A DNA stretch of 64,000 nt from Boswellia sacra. Lineage: Eukaryota > Streptophyta > Magnoliopsida > Sapindales > Burseraceae. A model generated the notes under the pieces. It saw only the letters and a list, made by a program, of their open reading frames with translations, did not search any database and was not told where the DNA came from. The translations under genes were made by a program, and so were the position numbers. The stretch covers positions 347,397-411,396 of the forward strand of contig SNVD02009787.1 in assembly GCA_013180625.2 (NCBI GenBank). Direction: 5' to 3'. Shown here piece after piece: positions 56,363 to 64,000 of the stretch. The first letter of the stretch is position 1, and every line of letters starts with the position of its first letter.

Positions 56363-58312
56363 TCACTCGTTAAAAACGAAACCGAGCAATGTAACTTCCG
56401 CTTCAATGGTGCAAGCGCCATCCTCTAAGTACCCAAATCTTGAGTCATTCAATTTAGCCAGTGGCATGAACTTATGAAAGCCCAAGTTACGGTTCATTGA
56501 AGGGCCTAATAGGCCAGTAACTATAAGTGAAGAAGACAGTATCAATAAAACATAGTAAAAGATTAGTTTAAAAAAAAGAATGAGGGTGGGTTGGATTCAG
56601 GACATAGGAAGTTCCACTCAAATTTCAATGTGCGTATTCTCACCTTTCCTCTGAATGTTCTTCCCGTCTTTTTTGTCTTTGACACGTAAAATGAATTTCA
56701 CAAAAAGATTTGTATTTTGAGGAACACTTGTCCAAAGACAAGATAGATAAATTGAAAGAAAGTTGCCCTTGCAATTGGCCGCTTCTTTGTTCCCATTAGG
56801 GTGGAGCAAAATCATCCTGCACTATATTAAAAAGCTTATGTAGTCAATTATCTAGTAAGGAAGATAGGACATGTATCAAGGGTGAAAGACAACCGTATAC
56901 CATTTGTAAAATCCAAAAACTTCAGACTTGCAAATTTGATGATCCAAACGTGAACAATGATTAACTACCCAAGTATGGTTATAAGTAATAGGTTCTGACA
57001 TCATTGATAAGCACTCCCATTTAGAGTTGCTATGGGCAACTAAGTCCTTTCCACTACCGTAGACACTTGTCAAGGAATCGTTTTTAAAATTATTTTGAAC
57101 AAAAAAAACCTCTACACCAATAGCACAAATGTCTTTTATAAGGTAACCATTGCTGGGGTTACAAAATGTTTCTAAGTCCAAGCAATCACCGAGACCCCAA
57201 ATGGTCTTCATTGCATGATAACGCCTTACTCTCCCATCTGTATAACATATAGTGGAGATTAGTTGCAATATATATTTAAGTACATAATTTTTAGATTATT
57301 GGATCAATGTATTTGTTACTATACATTAAAATTTTATATCAAGTGCATCATAAATGTGTATTAGGAATAACGCTTTCAAAAACAATATTAATCACTAAAA
57401 ATAAAATTAATCGAATCATTGAAAAATATTCATAGGCTATTAAATTTATTGGTATGTAAAATGTTACAAACATTAGCTTTTCTTTTAATTAATGTTTAGG
57501 ATTATATGTAGGATGAAACATAATACGTACCTTGCATAATTATGTATTTGTCCTTAAGATGATTGAATATAAACAAGTTGAAAGTTATGATGATTTCCCA
57601 ACTCGTTGGGAGAGAATTTATTTCTGCCAGCTCCAAGTAAATAGAGATAAAGCGCCCACCCTTTTTTCTCCCATTTGGGTATAGAACCAATTTCCTGTAA
57701 TCGTAATTGCAAAGTGAAAGAAAGAAAAAGAAAAAGAAATACGAATCTAATTTAATTTGTTCAAGTCAAATATTACATGAGATACAACAACAATGAGCAA
57801 TATTATATTTAATGAATCTAATTGCATGTTTACGAAAATTAACAATTGATTGAAGAAAAAAAACCATTTGTAGCCCCCTGCATCGAAATCATCTGAGATG
57901 TACTTCTTTACTGGAGCATTAGATAATGATGCGAATGATTCAATTTTGATAAGGTAATGACTAGGTGGAGCACTCCTTTCTGTTAAAGAACATAAAAAAA
58001 ATGAAAATAACTTTGAGATAATTAAATATAACAGTATTTTATAATACAATGAACCCTAGGAAAATTAGAAGTATTATAATCTTGGCTTTGCTTTATTTAT
58101 TAAATACACTTCTCAAGTATGTTAAACTTTATACAAGAAATTAATTGTGAACATTGCTCCAATTAAATATTATTCTTTTACATCTTCATTATATGCTAAT
58201 TCTTTAGTGAGAAATTAAAGTAAGGAATTATTAATATAGAACAAGAGACGGTATCAAAGATAATGGATATACCTGACGAAAAGCCAACGTCATTGGAATT
58301 CTGGAACTCCAT
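56363..58312 (-). CDS. MATH-domain TRAF-like protein, two MATH domains
   Basis: Six exons on the minus strand: 58273-58312, 57865-57979, 57531-57694, 56901-57237, 56644-56816 and 56363-56520. All have GT-AG borders, and the frame sums to 987 nt (328 aa plus stop). Start MEFQNSNDVGFSSG; stop TGA at 56363-56365. MATH 1 is about residues 16-157 (PPSHYLIKIESF, GGYKWKLVLYPNG) and MATH 2 about residues 185-322 (YNHTWVVNHCSRLD, FMPLAKLNDSRFGYL). Each has the KW codon split TG|G by an intron, the classic exon structure of the family. No RING, BTB or protease domain. Such proteins likely mediate protein-protein contacts; the role is not known. Confidence 0.92.
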
Positions 58313-58438
58313 GTTTAACTCTTGAAATAATTTGCAACGTCTAATTAGTTGCAACTATATATTCTTAGAAGAAAAATTTGCAGCCTCTTTATGATGTATC
58401 TCTTGAAACTTAGTGCTTAACATTTGCAATTCTCTAAC

Positions 58439-58450
58439 ATTTATATACTT
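58439..58450 (-). promoter_or_regulatory. Likely TATA box of the MATH gene
   Basis: The minus-strand sequence AGTATATAAATG lies about 130 bp upstream of the ATG, giving a leader of about 100 nt. Confidence 0.5.
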
Positions 58451-58754
58451 GTGACAAGTAAGAAAAAAGTCTTCTAATACCTTACCTTAAACTTTTTAAC
58501 ATAGAAAACTATATTTCCAAGTTAAGATAGGAATATAATTTTCTAATTTTTAGAATACACGTTAAGAATATTAAACTTGTTAGAATTGATTTCATGAAGT
58601 ATTATTTCTTTAATAAAAGACCAAATATATCTGCCAATTTCAATAATATATTTAATATGTACCTTAAGGGCACACAATAAATAAATCCTTCTTTTTGAAA
58701 TTGTACCTTGCATAACTTCATTGTGCATATTAGACAAACTCAATTGAATTGTTG

Positions 58755-58835
58755 GAATATATACACATACATACATATATACACATACATATATACATAT
58801 ACATATACATACATATATTTATATATATTCTCCGA
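58755..58835. repeat. (TATACA)n-type microsatellite
   Basis: An imperfect ACATACATATATACACATAC repeat near the copia tail. Confidence 0.9.
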
Positions 58836-58859
58836 GAACTATTATCTCAACCACTTGTT

Positions 58860-59106
58860 TTATTGATATCACTATTTACTTTACTTTTTGTTGCTTGTGC
58901 ATAAATTTTAACATATGTAAAAGAGTTTAGAGAAACAAAAGAATATTGTTCTGTGTGTTTTCGTTAGCTTGTGTATGGTCTTTATATACAACAACTGCAG
59001 CAATCAAATCCTTGATTTCAATCTTATAATTGTGGACAAATCAAAGGAATAAAATCATAATTTAATATAGTGGAATCACACATATACAGGAAATCAATCA
59101 CAAATA
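58860..59106 (-). mobile_element. Possible 3' LTR of the Ty1/copia element
   Basis: In the minus direction the RNase H frame ends and a GGGGGCACAACAGG purine tract is followed by sequence that begins TGTGATTG and contains TATATAAAGACC, like an LTR promoter. The boundaries are guesses because the 5' LTR is absent. Confidence 0.35.
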
Positions 59107-59462
59107 TTTAGCCTTTGATTGCTTCCTAAGATTGCTCCCTGTTGTGCCCCCGCAAGATTGGGCTTCTTTCATGAAGACCAAGCTTGGATCGATTACAAAG
59201 AAATGACTTGCGGGCAAAAGGTTTAGTGAGAGAATCAGCCAATTGATCATTAGAGTGAACATGAGCAATCCGTAAACGATTATTGAGCACTTGATCACGA
59301 ACAAAGTGAAAGTCAATGGCAATATGTTTCATGCGAGAATAGAAGATAGGATTTTGACACACATATGTGGCACCAATATTATCACAGTAGATCGTTGGAG
59401 TGGAGTGCAACTGAACTTTTAATTATTGAAGAAGATTTGTAATCCAATTTAACTCAGCTGCT
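59098..59462 (-). pseudogene. Ty1/copia RNase H fragment
   Basis: The minus reading gives AAELNWITNLLQ-stop-LKVQLHS, then TPTIYCDNIGATYVCQNPIF, SRMKHIAIDFHFVRDQV and HVHSNDQLADSLTKP, matching the C-terminal RNase H of plant copia elements (D of CDN visible). One internal stop, then a purine-rich 3' tail. The 5' side is cut at 59462 by the Athila LTR. Integrase and RT would lie beyond, but are not in the window. Confidence 0.88.
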
Positions 59463-60869
59463 TGATAAGTGTCTATTTATATATCATTTTCATATCAATT
59501 CGTCCATGTTTCTTTGCTATATTCCTTGGTATTTTTATGTTTTTGTGTGGTTTTGATGTTTGTAGGAGTTTTGGAGCAACTTGCACAAAAAGGGAGTAAC
59601 ACCCTTCATTTTCACCTCTGCTAGTCAGTGATCTTCTCGGATTTAATTGTATTGATATACAATGAACCCGATGACATCTCATATACCGTTGAAAAGCTCT
59701 CGAAGTCTACTTTTTGGAGAAATTTACGGTTTATGAATCCATTCAGTGTACCGAAAGTTGTAATCAAAACAGTGTGAGAATTGTAGACATGTAATTCCAC
59801 ACATCACTGTAGCATGTATAATACGGGACACTGTAGCACGTTACTGTACCAGAGTATTTAAACACATTTTAGGGTTTTATTTCATAACTTGAAGAGGGAG
59901 AACGTGGTGGAGGCTGAAGCTCTGGAATTCTTTCATCTCTTGGAGTTCTTGAAGGAGAAAGGAAGCTTAGAAAGAGGAAGAACTACAATCCAAAAGAATT
60001 ACATCAAATTTGCTAAGTTTTTCCCTTCCCTTTCATTTTCTGGAATGTCTCCATGTTGTATTATATTTACCACATTCTTAAACATGTGTAACTGAATCTG
60101 AATTGGTTGAGGGTGATTTCAAAGCCCTTGATATGGTTTTTGTGAGTTAATTGTGCAAGAGTTGTTATCCAATTCTCTAATTGAAGTTGCTTGTATTTTC
60201 CCATATCTAATGCTTATGATTACTTGCTGATTGTATTTGGAATGGCCAACTGACTATAATCTGGTTGTTGTCTATTGCTAGAGTAGAAATCTTGATCCGT
60301 AATTGTCTTGAATTTCTAATCCTTAGTAGCAAAATTGTGATCAGAGATTGAAATTGGAGAATACGACCTAAGTTAAATAATCCGAGCTTGTGTGTTTATT
60401 GCTTAGATCAACCTATCTTTCTTATTATAATGCATCCATTGATTAAATTTAGAGAGCTTGTTCTAGGTTGTTTAATGGATAGAGATTAAATAAAGAGCCT
60501 GTTTTATTTAACAACAAAGTAAGGAAAGATTGGGATAACAGAGCTTATTGTTATCTACGGTGGATAATTTCAATGGTGTAATTGGATGACAATTCTACAA
60601 TTAATTCGCAAATCCATATCTTGTGGTAGAGAAGGATCCCTTAACCAGGTTTCTCTCATTGATTTTTCAATCTGTTTAAATTTGCATTGTATTATTCTTT
60701 ACTTGCATTAATATTTCATCTAGTTAATCAATCAATAAAACCCCCCTCATTTAATTTATTGTTGCTTTCGAATAACAAATTCAATTAGAATCAATCCTCG
60801 TGGGAACGATATCTACTTATCACTTTATTACTTGTGCGACTAGTATACTTGCTAGTTTCGAACGCAACA
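59463..60869 (+). repeat. Athila 5' LTR (about 1.4 kb)
   Basis: It begins TGATAAGTG directly at the breakpoint of the copia frame and ends CGCAACA before AGTTTTTGGCG. The length fits Athila LTRs. Only one LTR is in the window, so the 3' boundary is inferred from the PBS. Confidence 0.75.
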
Positions 60870-60875
60870 AGTTTT

Positions 60876-60893
60876 TGGCGACGTTGCCGGGGA
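60876..60893 (+). promoter_or_regulatory. Primer-binding site, tRNA-Asp type
   Basis: TGGCGACGTTGCCGGGGA differs by one base from the complement of the plant tRNA-Asp 3' end. It lies a few bases after the LTR. Confidence 0.85.
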
Positions 60894-60975
60894 TTGATTT
60901 TCTAATCAATTTGTTATTCTGTTTTTACTACTGATTCTTGATTGTTATTTCCTGATTGTTTGTGTTTAGCCTTTT

Positions 60976-61707
60976 ATGTCCGACGGAGAAGCGGATCAAC
61001 GACTTAAGAGAATTAAGGAGTTTCTCCAATCCTCGAATTTAAGGCTAAATCGGTCAATTTCAACTACACCTCCAGAATTTGACCTTGCACGACCTACTTC
61101 CCTCCCATCTTCTTACAGTTCAATCAAATCTGAATCGGAAGCAATGGCGATGGAAAACGATCAGACTCTTAAGGAGTTAGCGGCTCCAATTATTGATCAA
61201 CAACTGCTATGCATAAGTACCAATTTTGAGATAGATTTTGAACTTAAATCTGGACTGATTCATCTCTTGCCTACATTTCATGATTTTGCAGGAGAGGATC
61301 CGAACAAGCACCTCAAAGAATTTCATGTGGTATGCTCAAGTATGAAGCCAACCGGCGTTTCTGAAGAGCAAATTAAATTGAGAGCTTTCCCATTCTCATT
61401 AGCAGACTCGGCAAAAGATTGGCTATACTATCTACCACCAGGTACCATTACCACTTGGAATGAGATGAGTAAACTCTTTTTGGAGAAATACTTTCTAGCC
61501 TCGAAAGTTACAAATATTAGAAAAGATATTAGTGGCATTCGACAACATAATGGAGAATCACTTCATGAATATTGGGAGAGATTTAAAAGGTTATGTGCTA
61601 GCTGTCCAAACCACCAAATTAGTGATGGACTCCTAATTCAATATTTCTATGAGGGTCTCCTACCCATGGAAGGAGTATCATTGATGCTGCTAGTGGTGGA
61701 GCACTAG
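60976..61707 (+). pseudogene. Athila gag N-terminal part
   Basis: 243 codons from MSDGEADQR: the gag core with GEDPNKHLKEFHVVCSSMKP, AKDWLYYLPPGTITTWNEM and HEYWERFKRLCASCP. After 61650 a frameshift ends the frame early (the family continues DAASGGALV, visible in another frame at about 61685). Gag packages the element RNA. Confidence 0.87.
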
Positions 61708-61733
61708 TTTTAATAAAACAATCGACGTTGCAA

Positions 61734-62672
61734 GACGTTTGATAGTGACATGGCAGCGAACTCCCAACAATCTAGCAGGTCAATTTGAGCCACAACTACC
61801 AAAGAGTAAAAATGAGGTTAGGTACTTCAAACTTGAACAACACTTTGTGACTTACCTCTCTTGTAAAAAAAATGGCTGTAGGACATATGCATCAATCTTA
61901 TGTATGTGGAGTATATTCTACCACGGAGCATCCAACCGACATGTGTCCAACTTTGCAAGAAGGAGATACTGAACAAGCCAATGCCATGGGTGGATTTCCA
62001 GGACAACCAAGGCAAAGGTATGACCCTTTCTCCAATACTTATAATGCTGGATGGAGAGATCACCCTAATTTAAGATATGCAAATCGTCAACCAATTGTCC
62101 CAAATGCCATACCAAATCGACGACCAGGTTTCAATCAACCAAGGGTGCAGCAACCATTTCAAGCACAACCACCACCAACACCACAACCAGCATCGCAACC
62201 AGCTCCACAAAATTCAGGTACGTCTCTCGAGGATATTATTAAAGCACTTGCCACTAACACAATGCAATTTCAGTAGGAAACTAGGGCAAGTATCCAAAAC
62301 CTGGAAAGTCAAATAGGACAATTGGCCACTAACATGAGCAAATTTGAGAGTCAAAGCTCGGGAAAATTACCATCTCAGCCATTGATCAATCCAAGAGAGA
62401 ATGCTAATGCTGTAACTTTGAGAAATGGAAAGCAATTAGAGATTCCACCAAAGAAATCACAAATTGATGAAGGGGATGATACCACTTCTAAGGTAAATCC
62501 TAAAACTTCCATTCATTCATTTGTTACCCCTCCACCTTTTCCCAGCAGATTTGCAAAATCAAGGAAGGAGGAACAAGAACAAGAAATCCTGGAAACTTTT
62601 CGCAAGATCGAGGTAAACATACCACTTCTGGATGCTATAAAGGCAAGTGCCTCGTTATGCAAAATTTCTTAA
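61734..62672 (+). pseudogene. Athila gag C-terminal part
   Basis: 61872-62276 has a degenerate zinc-knuckle (CGVYSTTEHPTDMC, second cysteine changed to tyrosine) and a Pro/Gln-rich linker. A TAG at 62274 interrupts. 62322-62672 reads NAVTLRNGKQLE and FPSRFAKSRKEEQEQE, the gag-protease linker of Athila. Shifted relative to the gag start at 61707-61740. Confidence 0.82.
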
Positions 62673-63149
62673 AGAGTTATGCACCAACAAGAGGAAGTTG
62701 AAAGGAAATGAGAAGGTAAGTGTGGGGAAAATGTTTCAGCTGTATTGCAAAGAAAAATTCCTCCGAAATGCAAAGATCCAGGTACGTTCACCATTCCGTG
62801 CACCATTGGCAGTACCAATTTTGAAAGAGCTATGTTAGATTTAGGAGCATCAATTAATGTCATGCCCTATTCTATTTATGCTTCCTTGAATCTTGGACCC
62901 CTTGCGGAAACTGGTATTGTAATTCAACTTGCTGATCGTTCTAATGCCTATCCCAAGGGAGTTGTGGAAGATGTGCTTGTGCAAGTAAATCAATTGGTTT
63001 TTCTAGCAGAATTCTATGTTCTGGAAATGGAGGATGAGACATCTCCCAATCCAACACCGATTCTTTTAGGGAGGCCATTCTTGAAAACTGCCCGAACGAA
63101 GATTGATGTTCATAGATGGCATTCTCACATTGAATTTGATGGCAGGTGA
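62673..63149 (+). pseudogene. Athila aspartic protease
   Basis: 62745-63149: IPPKCKDPGTFTIPC, RAMLDLGASINVMP (the active site DLGAS is the Athila form of D-S/T-G) and PILLGRPFLKTARTKIDV. The domain itself is open. The 5' flank (PRYAKFLKELCTNKRKL) is in another frame. Confidence 0.87.
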
Positions 63150-64000
63150 TTCACTTCAAATATTTTTGAGGCAATGAGATACCTACTGACTTACATTCTG
63201 TCTTTGCAGTTGAGTCATTGATTCTTTGGCACAACAATTTTTTTGAGTTAACTCGCACAGATAATTTGGAAGTAGCCATTAGTGAACACTAAGGACAGAA
63301 AGTTTCAAAGAACCAGGAAAGTTGATACATGTGTCTAAAGAAGTGAGGGAAGTTGTGGCAGCTTGATGAACTATAACTATCTCCACAAACAGGTATGATG
63401 TTTCGTACATTGAATTGCCTTTATCTAATGAGAAAATTCTTCCTTCTGTGATGAAAGCCCTACCTTGGAGCTTAAGCCTCTTCCAGAACATTTGAAGTAT
63501 GTATTCTTGGGTGAGAAGGATACTTTGCCAGTCATAATAGCCAAGGGCCTTACACTATTACAAGAAGAGAAACTCATTCGAGTGCTTCGAGATCACAAAA
63601 CAGCCATTGGGTGGACAATTGCTGACATCAAAGGTATTAGCCCATCCATATGCATGCACCGCATCTTATTAGAAGAAGGATCCAAGCCCACTCGAGAAGC
63701 ACAGCGGAGGTTGAATCCTCCAATGATGGAAGTTTTCAAGAAAGAAATCCTGAAATTGTTAGATGTGGGTGTGATTTATCCAATTTCGGACAGCAAGTGG
63801 GTGAGTCCAATCCAAGTTGTTTCGAAGAAATCTAGTGTTACGGTGGTTAAGAATGACAATAATGAGCTAGTTCCCACTCGTATCCCAACTGGCTGGCGAG
63901 TTTTTATTGATTATAGGAAGCTCAATTCAGCAACTCACAAGGATCACTTTCCTTTGCCATTTATTGATCAAATGCTGGAGAGGTTAGCAGGTCATTCTCA
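63150..64000 (+). pseudogene. Athila reverse transcriptase, N-terminal part, truncated by window
   Basis: 63540-64000 reads KTAIGWTIADIKGISPSICM, HRILLEEGSKPTREAQRRLN, GVIYPISDSKWVSPIQVVSK and WRVFIDYRKLN..THKDHFPLPF, the RT entry region of Athila. The catalytic box is outside the window. The linker before 63540 has several stops. Confidence 0.85.

Larger units (their letters stand above)
59463..64000 (+). mobile_element. Athila-type Ty3/gypsy LTR retrotransposon, 5' half
   Basis: The order is LTR (59463-60869), primer-binding site, gag, protease, RT, running off the right window edge. The gag (ELAAPIIDQQ..FELKSGLIHLLPTFH) and the DLGAS protease are typical of Athila. Several frameshifts and stops (after 61707; TAG at 62274; after 62672) show it is not autonomous. 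It is inserted into the copia RNase H gene, in the opposite orientation. The left flank CTGCT is the expected 5-bp duplication; its partner is outside the window. Confidence 0.86.

Noticed and set aside
1..64000. tRNA, rRNA or microRNA genes
   Set aside because: No cloverleaf with intragenic A and B boxes, no rRNA and no convincing miRNA precursor was seen outside transposon hairpins; a tRNAscan or Infernal run would be needed to exclude them.

Overview
The window is AT-rich plant nuclear DNA, most likely from a eudicot. The evidence is short GT-AG introns, plant-specific gene families (type-C response regulator, TRAF-like MATH protein, ABI5-type bZIP, NIP aquaporin), an Athila Ty3/gypsy retrotransposon, CACTA (En/Spm) DNA transposons and endogenous caulimovirid (pararetrovirus) DNA. 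No rRNA, tRNA, CRISPR or bacterial-type operon was seen. Almost all of the window is transposon or virus-derived. Only two host genes look intact: a two-exon type-C response regulator (39318-39995, minus, 139 aa) and a six-exon MATH/TRAF-like gene (56363-58312, minus, 328 aa).

Layout. 1-3480 (minus) is a decayed endogenous pararetrovirus, cut by the left window edge. At 3481 a large CACTA transposon begins; its best right end is 28729. It carries, on the minus strand, a TNP2-type transposase (12827-16202, disrupted) and then a second gene (8230-12672). That gene joins five serial duplicated exons, a Transposase_24/TNP1 region and a C-terminal Ulp1-type cysteine protease with its His, Asp and Cys. 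The same element holds same-strand fragments of at least four host genes: FEN1, a HAL2-like PAP phosphatase, an ABI5-like bZIP and a callose synthase. 28730-33410 is mostly non-coding and contains another CACTA-like terminus at 31286.

33414-38363 and 44628-53079 are two members of a different CACTA-like family, in opposite orientation. Their termini are packed with CCGCCGTAAA-type inverted repeats, and I see no transposase in them. Both behave as gene-capturing (Pack-type) elements. The first holds pieces of an EF-hand/TPR protein (At1g05150 type) and a NIP aquaporin. The second holds, in order on one strand, DUF630/632 protein, BASS transporter and integrin-linked-kinase-type pieces, with duplicated filler and a small hairpin at a fragment junction. 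The second element is inserted in a second pararetrovirus copy (42565-44627 and 53083-56010, plus), leaving near-matching 3-bp flanks.

Between the two capture elements lie the response regulator gene and a short Tigger/pogo-like element (41157-42100) whose left end is duplicated head to head. The right end has the MATH gene, a Ty1/copia tail (minus), and an Athila element (59463 to the window edge, plus) inserted in the copia RNase H region. The main story is repeated, independent capture and recombination of host exon fragments by two CACTA families, next to decaying viral DNA.
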